A stretch of 64,000 bases of DNA from Luteimonas sp. (GCA_024707405.1 JANPZU010000001.1:434001-498000), one strand, 5' to 3'; counted from the first letter of the stretch, positions 42,521 through 52,249 are shown. Program-made: numbers and translations. Notes: generated from the letters alone by a model not told the origin.

Positions 42521-43204
42521 GTGACGACGACCGACAACCGGCCAGGCCGCCTCAACGCCCTCCGCAAGCCCATGCTCGGCACCCTCGCCGGCACCTGTTT
42601 CGCGCTTGCATCGCTCCCCGTCATCGCCGGCCCCAACCTGGCTGCCGACACCGCAGACCAGCTGCCCGCCTCCGGTTCGGTCGTGCAGGCCATCTCAGCC
42701 GACACCGTCCGCATCCCCGACCGCAACCTGCTGTTCGCCAGCGACGTCAACCAGATCATCGCCACCGACCTGGACGCGCTGCTCGCCGCACGCGCCGACG
42801 TGGAACTCAAGGTCGAACCCGAAAGCCGCGTGCAGCGCGTGCTCAAGGGTGCACTGTCCCTGCTCGGCACCCCCTATCGCTGGGGCGGCACCACGCCGGA
42901 CGGCGGCTTCGACTGCAGCGGCCTGGTCAACTACGTCTTCCGCACCGCACTGGGCATCGAACTGCCGCGCGTGTCGCGCGACATGGCCCGCGACGGCGAG
43001 CGGGTCGAACGCGCCTCTCTCGTCGCCGGCGACCTGGTGTTCTTCAGCCGCCGCGGCAAGCGCATCGACCACGTCGGCATCTACCTGGGCGAAGGCCGCT
43101 TCGTGCACGCGCCGCGCACCGGCAAGGACGTGATGGTGTCGGAGATGGATCGTGGCTACTGGTCGCAGCGCTTCATGCAGGCGCGCCGCGTATCCGGCAC
43201 CTGA
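42521..43204 (+). CDS. NlpC/P60 family exported endopeptidase (tandem paralogue)
   Basis: A 227-residue exported protein with a signal peptide (about residues 18-36, MLGTLAGTCFALASLPVIAG) and no lipobox. A linker domain of about 70 residues (NLLFASDVNQIIATDLDALLAARADVE) precedes a C40 domain nearly identical in layout to the upstream gene: GGTTPDGGFDCSGLVNYVF, then KRIDHVGIYLGEGRFVHAP. The start is a GTG at 42521; an ATG at 42572 is an alternative. A strong terminator follows. Having one lipid-anchored and one soluble copy suggests division of labour in wall turnover. Confidence 0.87.
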   Translation: MTTTDNRPGRLNALRKPMLGTLAGTCFALASLPVIAGPNLAADTADQLPASGSVVQAISADTVRIPDRNLLFASDVNQIIATDLDALLAARADVELKVEPESRVQRVLKGALSLLGTPYRWGGTTPDGGFDCSGLVNYVFRTALGIELPRVSRDMARDGERVERASLVAGDLVFFSRRGKRIDHVGIYLGEGRFVHAPRTGKDVMVSEMDRGYWSQRFMQARRVSGT

Positions 43205-43235
43205 GCCACGGCCGCACGCCACGCATCGAATCCCG

Positions 43236-43259
43236 AAGGCCGCCTCGCGCGGCCTTTTT
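43236..43259 (+). terminator. Rho-independent terminator after the NlpC/P60 pair
   Basis: AAGGCCGC (43236-43243) pairs with GCGGCCTT (43249-43256) across a five-base loop, followed by a run of five T (43255-43259). It is 32 bases after the stop and is the clearest intrinsic terminator in the window. Confidence 0.9.
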
Positions 43260-43341
43260 CATGCCTCGGCATGTCGCACTGCAAGTTGCAGACCGATCGC
43301 CATCGGGCGATGCTGCGGCGTCGCACCACCGGGGAACTGCC

Positions 43342-43749
43342 ATGCTTCGCACGATCCTTGCCGTCCTTGCAGGGCTGATGGTCGCGGTTTTGACGATGCT
43401 CGCATCCGAGTACATCAGCATGTCGCTGTTTCCGCCGCCGCCGGGAACATCGCTCGACACCGAAGCCGACCTGGCCCGCCTGATCGCAAGCGCACCGACC
43501 GGCAAACTGCTCTGGGTACTGTTCGGCTGGGCACTCGCCGCCTTCGTCGGCGGCTGGGTCGCATCCCGCATCTCACGGCGCCATCGCGTGGCTGCGGCGA
43601 TTTCGGTCGGCGTGTTCATCGTGGCCGGCGTGGCGCTGAACGTCTCGATGCTGCCGCATCCGCTGTGGATGACGGTCGCCGGCATCGCGCTGCCGATCCC
43701 GGCGGCCTGGTTGGCGACACGCATCGGCCCATCGCAGCCACCCGCCTGA
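43342..43749 (+). CDS. Small integral membrane protein of unknown function
   Basis: A 135-residue protein with four predicted membrane helices (about residues 5-27, 55-75, 85-105 and 110-130). GKLLWVLFGWALAAFVGGWVASRISRRHR joins the second helix to a basic loop. GGGGA lies seven bases before the ATG; an earlier ATG at 43261 lies inside the terminator tail and is unlikely. It reads toward the symporter gene 34 bases on and may share its transcript. No family name can be supported. Confidence 0.7.
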   Translation: MLRTILAVLAGLMVAVLTMLASEYISMSLFPPPPGTSLDTEADLARLIASAPTGKLLWVLFGWALAAFVGGWVASRISRRHRVAAAISVGVFIVAGVALNVSMLPHPLWMTVAGIALPIPAAWLATRIGPSQPPA

Positions 43750-43783
43750 CCTTTCCCTCCAAACCATCCAAGAGGCCTTCCAC

Positions 43784-44662
43784 ATGCAGGCAACCCTGCT
43801 GACCAACCTGCTGTTGCCGCTCGCACTGGGCGTGATCATGTTCGGCCTCGGCCTGAGCCTGACGACCGACGATTTCAAGCGCGTCGCGCGCTATCCTCGG
43901 GCAGTGCTGGTCGGGTTGTTCCTGCAGACGGGTGTGCTGCCGTGGGCCGCGTTGGCGCTGGCGCTGCTGTTCAAGCTGCCGCCCGAGCTGGCCGTGGGCC
44001 TGATGCTGCTGGCGGCATCGCCCGGCGGCGCCACCGCCAACATCTACAGCCACCTCGCGCACGGCGACGTCGCGCTCAACATCACACTGACCGCGATCAA
44101 CAGCGTGCTGTGCCTGGTGACGCTGCCGATCATCCTCAACCTCTCGCTCGAATACTTCCTCGGCGCCGGGCAGTACGTGCCGCCGCCGGTGCAGAAGATC
44201 GTCGAGGTCGCGATGATCATCGTGCTGCCAGTGGCCATCGGCATGGCCGTGCGCGCATTCGCCCCGGTCTTCGCATCGCGCATGGAAAAACCGGTGCGGT
44301 TGCTGTCGGTGATCGTGCTGGCCTTGCTGATCGTCGCCGCGGTCGCGCAGGCGTGGAGCACCCTGCTCAAGTGGTTCGCGGTGGTCGGGCTGGCCTGCCT
44401 GCTGTTCAACCTGATCAGCATGGCCGTGGGCTACGCCGCGCCAAGGGCACTCCGGCTGCCGAAGAAGCAGGCCGTCGCCATCTCCATGGAAATCGGCATC
44501 CACAACGGCACGCTGGCGATCTTCATCGCGCTCAACGTGCTGCAGAACGCCGACATGTCGATCCCGGCGGCGATCTACAGCCTGGCGATGTTTTTCACTG
44601 CCGCCGTCTTCGCCTGGTGGGCGAACCGGCGCGCAAGGGATGCGTCGCCGACCCAGGCCTGA
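43784..44662 (+). CDS. Bile acid:sodium symporter family (BASS/PanS-type) transporter
   Basis: A 292-residue membrane protein with nine to ten helices in two inverted repeats, as in bacterial ASBT homologues. Family marks are the early LGVIMFGLGLSL, MLLAASPGGATANIYSHLAHGD (the crossover helix), and the matching EIGIHNGTLAIFIALNVL with the sodium-site residues. Bacterial members move organic acids such as pantoate rather than bile acids; the actual substrate is unknown. The gene ends 71 bases before a convergent M16 peptidase gene, with a hairpin between. Confidence 0.88.
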   Translation: MQATLLTNLLLPLALGVIMFGLGLSLTTDDFKRVARYPRAVLVGLFLQTGVLPWAALALALLFKLPPELAVGLMLLAASPGGATANIYSHLAHGDVALNITLTAINSVLCLVTLPIILNLSLEYFLGAGQYVPPPVQKIVEVAMIIVLPVAIGMAVRAFAPVFASRMEKPVRLLSVIVLALLIVAAVAQAWSTLLKWFAVVGLACLLFNLISMAVGYAAPRALRLPKKQAVAISMEIGIHNGTLAIFIALNVLQNADMSIPAAIYSLAMFFTAAVFAWWANRRARDASPTQA

Positions 44663-44694
44663 TCGCCGCGCGACATCGTCGCATCGCAAACACC

Positions 44695-44722
44695 GTCCTT
44701 CCCCCGCAGGCAGGGGAAGGAC
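44695..44722. terminator. Hairpin between convergent transcripts
   Basis: GTCCTTCCCC (44695-44704) pairs with GGGGAAGGAC (44713-44722), a perfect ten-base stem with an eight-base loop. It lies in the 71-base gap between the symporter and the M16 peptidase gene. There is no long T run, so it is probably a bidirectional but weak terminator. Confidence 0.55.
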
Positions 44723-44733
44723 GATCATCGACT

Positions 44734-46149
44734 TCACTCCCCGCGCGTGAATCGGCCGTAGGGCTGCAATTGATCGGCGATCGCTTCGGCGTCGCCGACG
44801 ACGATGATCGACTGATCCTTGGGATCGAAATACTTCTTCGCCATCGCCTGCACCTGCGCTCCGCTCACCTCGCGGATGCGCGGCACGTAGTTGGCGAGGA
44901 AGTCCGACGGCAACCCGACCAGCCAGTTAGAGGCCAGCGTGCCGGCGACCGATCCCTGCAACTGGTTGCCGATCAGGTAACCACCCGCGACATAGCGCTT
45001 GGTGTCTTCCAGTTCCTGCGCCGGCACCGGCTCCTTGGCCAGCCGCGTGAATTCGTGGAAGAACTCGGCCAGCGACGCACCGGTCACTTCGTTGCGGACA
45101 TCGGCACCGGCCTGGATGCGCCCACCGACGCGCGAGGGCGCGAAGCCCGCGCTGGCACCGTAGGTGTAGCCTTTGTCCTCGCGCAGGTTCTGGTTGACGC
45201 GGCTGCTGAAGCCGCCGCCGAGCACGGTGCCGGTGAGGATCGCCGGAACGTAGTCCGGATCGGTCGCGGCGATGGCCGGGCGGCCGATGCGCAACGTCGA
45301 CTGCACGCTGCCGTCGCGCTGCAACAGCACGTGGCTCGGCGCCGCAGTGCGACGTGCCGACGGTGTATCCGGCGCTTCCTCGCCGACCGGATCCCAATCG
45401 CCGAACGCAGCCTCGGCCAGCGCGAATGCTTCTGCGGGCTCGATCCGCCCGGTCACCACCAGCAGCGCGCGATCAGGATGGAAACGCAGGGCATGCGCCT
45501 CTCGCAACGCGGCCTGCGTGACGCCCTCGATCGACGCCTCGGTCTGCTGCACGCGTGCATAAGGGTGGTCGCCGTAAGTGGCGGCCAGCAAGGCGCGGTT
45601 CGCGCGGAACGATGGCTGCGCTTCGGCCGCCTTCAATCCCTGCAACGCATTGGCTTGCGCCAGCCGCACTTCGTTCTCCGGGAACGACGGCGTGCGCACC
45701 GTTTCGGCCAGCAATTCGAGCATCCCGCCGGCATGCTGGGTGAGCGCGTTGGCGGACACGGTGATGCCATCGTTAGCGGTCGACGCGCCGATGCCGCCAC
45801 CGAAACCCTGCGCAGCCTCCGCGATGCCGCGCGAGTCGCGCTTCGCGGTGCCTTCGGTCAACAGTCCAGCCAGCAACGATGCGAACCCCGGCGCAGCCGC
45901 GGCATCGGCGGCGAAACCGGCATTGCGCACGGCCAGCACGTAATCCACGCGCGGCACGCCGTCGCGCGGCACCACCCACACTTCAAGGCCGTTGGCGAGC
46001 GTCTTCTTCTCGATCTGGGGCACCGGCAGCGGCTTGTCCGGCGCGTACGGCGGCAGATCCTTCGGCAGCGGCGCGTCGGGGCCGGCGAAGGCGGCGCCGG
46101 ACAGTGCCAGCGAGACGGCCAGTGCGATCAATGTCGTCGATGTCTTCAT
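44734..46149 (-). CDS. M16 peptidase family protein, non-catalytic partner
   Basis: A 471-residue exported protein (signal peptide 1-22, SGAAFAGP) with the two-domain M16 fold. The HxxEH zinc motif is absent: the corresponding region reads APGFASLLAGLLTEGTA. The later substrate-binding elements remain, such as VLGGGFSSRVNQNLREDKGYTYGA with its Arg-Tyr pair. M16 enzymes commonly work as heterodimers of one active and one inactive subunit, and the gene is ten bases behind an active M16 gene. It presumably degrades peptides in the periplasm. Confidence 0.9.
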   Translation of the reverse strand: MKTSTTLIALAVSLALSGAAFAGPDAPLPKDLPPYAPDKPLPVPQIEKKTLANGLEVWVVPRDGVPRVDYVLAVRNAGFAADAAAAPGFASLLAGLLTEGTAKRDSRGIAEAAQGFGGGIGASTANDGITVSANALTQHAGGMLELLAETVRTPSFPENEVRLAQANALQGLKAAEAQPSFRANRALLAATYGDHPYARVQQTEASIEGVTQAALREAHALRFHPDRALLVVTGRIEPAEAFALAEAAFGDWDPVGEEAPDTPSARRTAAPSHVLLQRDGSVQSTLRIGRPAIAATDPDYVPAILTGTVLGGGFSSRVNQNLREDKGYTYGASAGFAPSRVGGRIQAGADVRNEVTGASLAEFFHEFTRLAKEPVPAQELEDTKRYVAGGYLIGNQLQGSVAGTLASNWLVGLPSDFLANYVPRIREVSGAQVQAMAKKYFDPKDQSIIVVGDAEAIADQLQPYGRFTRGE

Positions 46150-46159
46150 GCTCGTCTCC

Positions 46160-47539
46160 TCACTCCTTGGACGGCGCGGCGTTGCGCGCCTGCAGCATCG
46201 CTTCGGGCACGCGATCGATGACGGTGCGGTTGGCGGCGGTCAGGTAGGTACGTGCGGCGCGCTGCACATCCGCCGAGGTCACGCCCTCGATCCAGCCCGG
46301 GATGCGGTTGGCGACGTTCGCATCGCCCCACAGCAACTGCAGCTTGGCCAGCGTGTCGGCACGCGACAGGAACGACTCCATGCCGTTGTACCAGCTCGCC
46401 AGCATGCGGGTCTTGACCCGCGCGAGCGTGGCGTCATCGACGCCGTCACGGACGATGGCCGCGATTTCCTCGTCCACCGCCTTGACCATCGCGTCGGCAT
46501 CGGTGGTGGGCTTGTACAGCGCGAACACGGTGAACAGCGTCGGGCCGTTGTATTCCCACTCGCTGGTCAGGCCGTAGAGCGAATCGACGTTGAGCGCGAG
46601 CTCACGCCCCTTGACGACGCCCTGGTACAACCGCGACGCATCGCCATCGGCGAGCAATGCGCCCAACACCGCCATCGGCGCCTGGTCGCGGCTGCCGCGG
46701 TCGGGCATCTTCCACGACATCGCGATCGCCGGCACCTGCGCCAGCTTGTCCGACTGCACCACGCGCTTTTCCTGCGTGTTCAGGCCTTCGCTGAAATCGG
46801 GCGCTGCGGGCGTTGGCCGCGCGGCGATGTCGCCGAAGTATTTCTGCGCCAGCGCGAAGCCCTCTTCCGCCGAGATGTCCCCGGCGATGCCCAGGATCGC
46901 GTTGTTGGGCCCGTAGTAATCGCGGTGGAACGCGCGAACGTCATCCAGCGTGGCGGCCTCGAGATCCTCGAAGCTGCCGTAGCCGTCGTGGTTGTTCTCC
47001 CACTTCTGGAAAGCGTTGAAACCCACGTCCAACCACATGAAGCCGCCGTAGGGCTGGTTCTGCACATTGACGCGGATTTCTTCCTTCACCACGTCCTGCT
47101 GGTTCTTCAGCGTGGCCTCGTTGAAGTCGAGCATGCGCATGCGGTCGGCTTCGAGCCACAGGATCGGCTCCAGCGCGGACGACGGCGCGATCTCGATGTA
47201 GTTGGTGAAGTCCGGTCGCGTCGAACCGTTGTTGCGGCCACCACCACCGGTAATGACGCGGTCGAAGGTGCCTTCCGGCGCATTCGCCGAACCTTCGAAC
47301 ATCAGGTGCTCGAACAGGTGCGCAAAACCGGTACGGTTGCGGGGTTCCAGCCGCATGCCGATGCCGTAGACCACGCTCACGCCGACCACCGGCGAGCTGC
47401 GATCCTCCGACACCACCACGGTCAGGCCGTTGTCGAGCTTCTTCACCGCGACCGGGATTTCCCAGCGGTCGTCGGCCGCGAACACGGACGTCGCCAGCAA
47501 CATCGCCGACAACGCCAATCCGAATTGGCGGAATTTCAT
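46160..47539 (-). CDS. M16 zinc metallopeptidase (catalytic subunit)
   Basis: A 459-residue exported peptidase. The signal peptide (1-21, SVFA-A) precedes the first M16 domain, with the inverted zinc motif HLFEH at 74-78 and the third ligand further on in the VVKEEIRVNVQ region. Gly-rich RVITGGGGRNNGSTRPDFTNY lies between. The second domain carries GALLADGDASRLYQGVVKGRELA. The gene is immediately upstream of the non-catalytic M16 partner, suggesting a heterodimeric periplasmic oligopeptidase. Confidence 0.92.
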   Translation of the reverse strand: MKFRQFGLALSAMLLATSVFAADDRWEIPVAVKKLDNGLTVVVSEDRSSPVVGVSVVYGIGMRLEPRNRTGFAHLFEHLMFEGSANAPEGTFDRVITGGGGRNNGSTRPDFTNYIEIAPSSALEPILWLEADRMRMLDFNEATLKNQQDVVKEEIRVNVQNQPYGGFMWLDVGFNAFQKWENNHDGYGSFEDLEAATLDDVRAFHRDYYGPNNAILGIAGDISAEEGFALAQKYFGDIAARPTPAAPDFSEGLNTQEKRVVQSDKLAQVPAIAMSWKMPDRGSRDQAPMAVLGALLADGDASRLYQGVVKGRELALNVDSLYGLTSEWEYNGPTLFTVFALYKPTTDADAMVKAVDEEIAAIVRDGVDDATLARVKTRMLASWYNGMESFLSRADTLAKLQLLWGDANVANRIPGWIEGVTSADVQRAARTYLTAANRTVIDRVPEAMLQARNAAPSKE

Positions 47540-47796
47540 TGAACCCTCGGTGTCCTTTCAGGTGCGACGACATTACGCCGATCCACACGCCGCGTTGCCG
47601 GCCAGAAGTCATGGAAGGCTGGTGATCATTCGGCACATTCCACTGGTTCGATCACAGCCAACCATCGCGCGCGACCGCCGTTGCCGATGCCACAGCCGGA
47701 CAGGCCGGCGCCGTTCATGGAAGCTGGCACCCGCCGACCACGCCAACACGGATCGCCGAGGACGCCTGGCGGATCGAGACGGCGTGCCGGCCGCGC

Positions 47797-49128
47797 CTAC
47801 TTCGACACTTCCGGATCGTCGATGCCGACGTTGCTCGATGCGGCCTCGTACACCTCGCGGTCGAGCAGCCCGGTTTCCTTCGCCACCAGCACCGGCACCA
47901 GCACCTGCCCGGTGACGTTGGTCATCGTGCGCATCATGTCGAGGATGCGGTCGATGGCGTAGAGGATGCCGATCGCCTCCAACGGCAAACCGGCGGCGCT
48001 GATCACCACCGTGGCCATGATCACCGCCGTACCGGGCACGCCTGCGGTGCCGAAGCTGCCCAGCACCGACGCCAGCGCGATCAGGAAATACTGGCCGGCC
48101 GACAGCTCGAGTCCCATGAACTGCGCGATGAAGACCGCACCCAGCGCCGGATAGATCGCGCCGCAGCCGTCCATCTTGATGCTGGCGCCCAACGGCACCG
48201 CGAACGCGGCGTAATCCTTGTTGACGCCAAGGTTGTGGGTGGCCGAACTCAGCGACAGCGGCAGCGCGGCGAAGCTGCTGGACGCAACGAAGCCGATCTG
48301 CATCGCCGGTGCCGCGCCGCGGAAGAACTTGAGCGGATTCAGCCCGTGCGCCAGCAGCAGCCCGCTGTAGACCACCACGATATGGAAGGCGCAAGCCGCG
48401 TACAGCGCGATCACGAACTTGCCCAACGGCAGCAGTTGCTCGAAACCGTAGCTGCCCACCAGCGCGGCGATCAGGCCGAAGGTACCGATCGGCGTCATTT
48501 CCAGCACGAAGCGCGTGACCTGGATCATCAGCTCGCGCGCCTGGTCGAACAGCGAGCGCAGGCCCAGGGTCTTCTCGCCCAGCTTGACCAGGGCGAAACC
48601 GAGCAGGCCGGCGAAGAAGATCACCTGCAGGATGGTGAAGTTGCTGGGCACGATGACGTTCTGGCCATCGCCGGTGCGGCCCGCACCCAATGCGGCCAAC
48701 GCCCGGAACGGATTTTCCGGCACGATGTTGACCAGCACGTCCAGCGGCCCGGGCACGTCGCGCTGGCGATAATTCTCCGACACCACCAGGTTGGCCGTGT
48801 CCACGCCGACGCCGGGCTTGAACAGCACGCCGAACGCAAGCCCCACCGCCACCGCCAGGATCGCGGTGATGGCGAACCAGACGAAGGTGCGTCCGGCAAG
48901 CGCGGCGATGGAGCGCTGGCCCGCCAATGATCCCACTGCGCTGACCACCGCGAAGAACACCAGCGGGATCGCGATCATCTTGATCAGGTTGACGTACACG
49001 GTGCCCAGCGGCCCGAACCAGGTCTGCGCCTGCGGCCCCATCAGCCAGCCGGCCAGCGCGCCCAGCACGAATGCACCGGCAACGCGCTGCCAGAAGGGGA
49101 TCTTCAACCACGCCGAAACCAACTGCAT
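47797..49128 (-). CDS. Dicarboxylate/amino acid:cation symporter (DAACS family)
   Basis: A 443-residue inner-membrane symporter, with eight helices and two hairpins as in GltPh/DctA. HP1 shows FVASSSFAALPLSLSSA, TM7 shows ASIKMDGCGAIYP (the NMDG-like sodium site with Lys for Asn) and HP2 shows GSFGTAGVPGTAVIMATVV. The late helix AIDRILDMMRTMTNVTG holds the conserved Asp and Asn. Substrate could be glutamate, aspartate or C4-dicarboxylates. GAGG lies seven bases before the ATG. The 257-base gap downstream of the M16 promoter side holds no supported gene. Confidence 0.9.
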   Translation of the reverse strand: MQLVSAWLKIPFWQRVAGAFVLGALAGWLMGPQAQTWFGPLGTVYVNLIKMIAIPLVFFAVVSAVGSLAGQRSIAALAGRTFVWFAITAILAVAVGLAFGVLFKPGVGVDTANLVVSENYRQRDVPGPLDVLVNIVPENPFRALAALGAGRTGDGQNVIVPSNFTILQVIFFAGLLGFALVKLGEKTLGLRSLFDQARELMIQVTRFVLEMTPIGTFGLIAALVGSYGFEQLLPLGKFVIALYAACAFHIVVVYSGLLLAHGLNPLKFFRGAAPAMQIGFVASSSFAALPLSLSSATHNLGVNKDYAAFAVPLGASIKMDGCGAIYPALGAVFIAQFMGLELSAGQYFLIALASVLGSFGTAGVPGTAVIMATVVISAAGLPLEAIGILYAIDRILDMMRTMTNVTGQVLVPVLVAKETGLLDREVYEAASSNVGIDDPEVSK

Positions 49129-49264
49129 GTCATGTCCTCGCACGCAAGACCAGCACGATAGCCGAGCCCGACGGTACTGGCGACCATGTCGCTGGAACGC
49201 CGGCCTGTCATCGGCGGGACACCGGGACGCGTCATAATCCGCGCTTTCCGCACGGAAGCCGTTG

Positions 49265-50977
49265 ATGTCCCGTCTGTCCCTCGCACTCGCCCTTTCCGCC
49301 GCCCTGCTCGCCGGCTGTGCCTCGCCACCGGCCCGCGATGGCGGCCACGCCACGCGCCCTTCGCTGCACGTCGACGTCCCGGCCGTGGCCCATCCGTCGG
49401 GCGAGACGGCGCAGTGGTGGTATCGCAGCGGTGCAGCAAGTGCGGCAGCGAACGGCGCGATGTCGGGACGGGCGAAGAACGTCATCGTGTTCCTCGGCGA
49501 CGGCATGAGCCTGACCACGGTGGCCGCTGCGCGCATCCTCGAAGGCCAGCGGCTGGATCGCCCGGGCGAGGAACACCTGCTGTCGTGGGAGCGCTTCCCG
49601 CAGACCGCCTTCAGCAAGACCTACAACACCGATTCGCAGACACCCGATTCGGCCGGCACCATGACTGCCGTCGCCACCGGCGTGAAGTCGCACATGGGTG
49701 CGATCGGCGTCTCCGCGGGCAATCGCTACGACTGCGCCGACAGCCTGCAACGGCATGCGTTGTCGTGGTTGCGCCTCGCCGACGATGCGGGCCTGGCCAC
49801 CGGCATCGTCACCACCGCGCGCCTGACCCACGCCACGCCGGCCGCGGTGTACGCGCATTCGCCCGACCGCAACTGGGAAAACGACACGGATCTGCCCGAA
49901 TCCGCGCACGTCGAAGGCTGCCGCGACATCGCCCAGCAACTGCTCGACTTCGCGCCCGGACGCGGGCCGAGCGTCGTGCTGGGAGGCGGCCGCGGCGAAT
50001 TCCTGCCGGTCTCGGTGCGAGATCCGGAACGCGACGACAAGGTCGGCCAGCGACTCGACGGCCGCGACCTCACCGCCGAATGGCTGCAGCGCAATCCCGG
50101 CGGCGCCTATGTCTGGAACACCGCGCAGTTCCGCGCCGCGAAGGATGCGCGTGCCGTGCTGGGCCTGTTCGAATACGACCACATGCAATACGAGCATGAC
50201 CGCAACCGTGGCGAGGACGGCGAGCCCGACCTGGAAGAGATGACGCACTTCGCAATCGCGAAACTGGCCGCACGGAATCCAGACGGCTTCGTGCTGCTGG
50301 TGGAAGGCGCGCGCATCGACCACGCCAACCACGAAGGCAATGCTTTCCGTGCGCTGGACGAAACCGTGTCGATGTCACGCGCGGTGCGTGCCGCCGCCGA
50401 GATGACCTCCGCCGACGACACCCTGATCGTGGTCACCGCCGACCATTCGCACACGCTGAATTTCGTCGGCTATCCCAAGCGTGGCAACCCGATCCTGGGC
50501 AAGGTGCGTGGCCGGGTCAGCGAAGACGACGATCCCAACGACTACGCACGCGATGCGCTCGGCCTGCCATACACCACGCTGGTCTACGCCAACGGCCCCG
50601 GCTACACCGGTGCCAGCGCGCGCCAGCCCGAAGGCCCCAAGCGCCACCTGCACCACCCCGGCAAGTTCGAGCCGGCGACCGGGCGGCCCGACCTGACCCA
50701 CGTCGACACCACCGATCCCGATTTCATGCAGGAAGCACTGGTGCCGATGAAGTCCGAATCCCACGGCGGCGACGACGTCGGCATCTGGTCGCGCGGCCCC
50801 GGCAGCCATGCACTGCGCGGCACGCTCGAGCAGAACGTGATCTACCACGTCATCGTGCAGGCCACGCCGGCATTGCGCGCGCGGCTGTGCGAGGCAGGCA
50901 CCTGCAACGCCGACGGCGTGCCGGTCGACCTGCCGGATCCGGCACGGTTCAACAAGGCGCCCGCCACGCCCGACTGA
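49265..50977 (+). CDS. Alkaline phosphatase family lipoprotein
   Basis: A 570-residue predicted lipoprotein (lipobox LLAGC, Cys at residue 18) of the alkaline phosphatase superfamily. The metal and catalytic elements are present: VIVFLGDGMS (metal Asp), TPDSAGTMTAVATG with the nucleophilic serine, VEGARIDHANHEGN (Asp/His zinc ligands), VTADHSHT and SESHGGDDVGIW (distal His). It is longer than E. coli PhoA. Phosphate release at the outer membrane or periplasmic face is inferred. No Pho box was recognised upstream. The ATG is used instead of the preceding TTG. Confidence 0.92.
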   Translation: MSRLSLALALSAALLAGCASPPARDGGHATRPSLHVDVPAVAHPSGETAQWWYRSGAASAAANGAMSGRAKNVIVFLGDGMSLTTVAAARILEGQRLDRPGEEHLLSWERFPQTAFSKTYNTDSQTPDSAGTMTAVATGVKSHMGAIGVSAGNRYDCADSLQRHALSWLRLADDAGLATGIVTTARLTHATPAAVYAHSPDRNWENDTDLPESAHVEGCRDIAQQLLDFAPGRGPSVVLGGGRGEFLPVSVRDPERDDKVGQRLDGRDLTAEWLQRNPGGAYVWNTAQFRAAKDARAVLGLFEYDHMQYEHDRNRGEDGEPDLEEMTHFAIAKLAARNPDGFVLLVEGARIDHANHEGNAFRALDETVSMSRAVRAAAEMTSADDTLIVVTADHSHTLNFVGYPKRGNPILGKVRGRVSEDDDPNDYARDALGLPYTTLVYANGPGYTGASARQPEGPKRHLHHPGKFEPATGRPDLTHVDTTDPDFMQEALVPMKSESHGGDDVGIWSRGPGSHALRGTLEQNVIYHVIVQATPALRARLCEAGTCNADGVPVDLPDPARFNKAPATPD

Positions 50978-51043
50978 TCGCACATCCGCATCGGCGAATC
51001 GGCACGCGATGGCCGATCCACCGCGACGCGTTATGCTGCAGGC

Positions 51044-52249
51044 ATGAGGCAAGGCAAGCCCGATCTCTGCAAGCAGGTCGATCGCTACCCGACCGTCGCC
51101 CTCGTGCTGCAGGGCGGCGGCGCGCTCGGCGGCTACCAGTGCGGCGTATACGAGGGCCTGCACGATGCCGGCATCCGCCCGAACTGGTTCGCCGGCATCT
51201 CCATCGGCGCGATCAATGCCGCCATCCTCGCCGGCAACGCGCCTGAAGACCGGCTCGACAAGCTGCGCGGATTCTGGGAACTGATCGCCGAGCCCGGCGG
51301 CAACTTCTCCCTGCCCGCGCTGGCGACGCGCAGCGCGGTCGCCGCCTTCCCCGACGAAACCGAACTGCTGGCCTGGGCACGCGGCATGAGCGCGTTCGGT
51401 GCGCTGCTGCAGGGCCAGCGCGGCTTCTTCGAACCGCGCCTGCTGTCGCCGTTCCTGTTTTCGGATGGAAGTCCGCAAGCGACCAGTTTCTACGACACCA
51501 CGCCGCTGCTCGACACGCTGGAACGCTTCGTCGATTTCGACCGCATCAATCGCGACCGCAGCGTGCGCCTGACCGTCGGCGCCACCGGCATCACCCGTGG
51601 CAACTTCCGCTATTTCGACAGCGCCCTGGAAAAGATCCGGCCGCAACACATCATCGCGTCAGGCGCGCTGCCACCCGCGTTCCCCGCGGTGGAAATCGAA
51701 GGCGAGTGGTACTGGGACGGCGGCATCGTCTCCAACACCCCGCTCGAATACATCCTCGACTGCCGCCCGCACGAGGACACGCTAGTGCTGCAGGTCGACC
51801 TGTGGAGCGCGCACGGGGAAGCGCCACGGACGATGATGGACGTGCTGGAACGGATGAAGGACATCCGCTTCTCCAGCCGCACGCGCCACGGCACGCAGAT
51901 GGTGGAGGTCGCGCAGAAGTTGCGCACTTCGCTGAAGGAACTGATTGCCCACCTGCCCGACCGCACCCTGCCCCCGCACCTGCAGGATGCACTGGCGCCC
52001 TACCTCGACGACCGGGTGTTCAACATCATCCACCTGATCTACCAGAGCAAGACTCACGAACAGCAGCACAAGGACTACGCCTTCGGACGCATCCCGCTGC
52101 GCGAACACTGGGACAGCGGCCTGGCCGACATGTCGTCGACGCTGGAACGCCCGGAGTTCTTCGCACTGCCCGATCGCGACATCGGCGTCGCCACGCACGA
52201 CGTGCACCGGCTGGCGCGGCGCAGGCGCAAGTCGCGCGTGAAAGGCTAG
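51044..52249 (+). CDS. Patatin-like phospholipase with DUF3734 C-terminus
   Basis: A 401-residue cytosolic or membrane-associated lipid acyl hydrolase. The patatin domain (about 15-230) has the oxyanion loop LQGGGALGGYQCG, the nucleophile Ser53 in GISIGAIN and the catalytic Asp in WYWDGGIVSNTPL. The C-terminal DUF3734 part follows (RFSSRTRHGTQMVEVAQKLR through YQSKTHEQQHKDYAFG). It is a stand-alone gene between alkaline phosphatase and a palindromic repeat. Confidence 0.9.
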   Translation: MRQGKPDLCKQVDRYPTVALVLQGGGALGGYQCGVYEGLHDAGIRPNWFAGISIGAINAAILAGNAPEDRLDKLRGFWELIAEPGGNFSLPALATRSAVAAFPDETELLAWARGMSAFGALLQGQRGFFEPRLLSPFLFSDGSPQATSFYDTTPLLDTLERFVDFDRINRDRSVRLTVGATGITRGNFRYFDSALEKIRPQHIIASGALPPAFPAVEIEGEWYWDGGIVSNTPLEYILDCRPHEDTLVLQVDLWSAHGEAPRTMMDVLERMKDIRFSSRTRHGTQMVEVAQKLRTSLKELIAHLPDRTLPPHLQDALAPYLDDRVFNIIHLIYQSKTHEQQHKDYAFGRIPLREHWDSGLADMSSTLERPEFFALPDRDIGVATHDVHRLARRRRKSRVKG

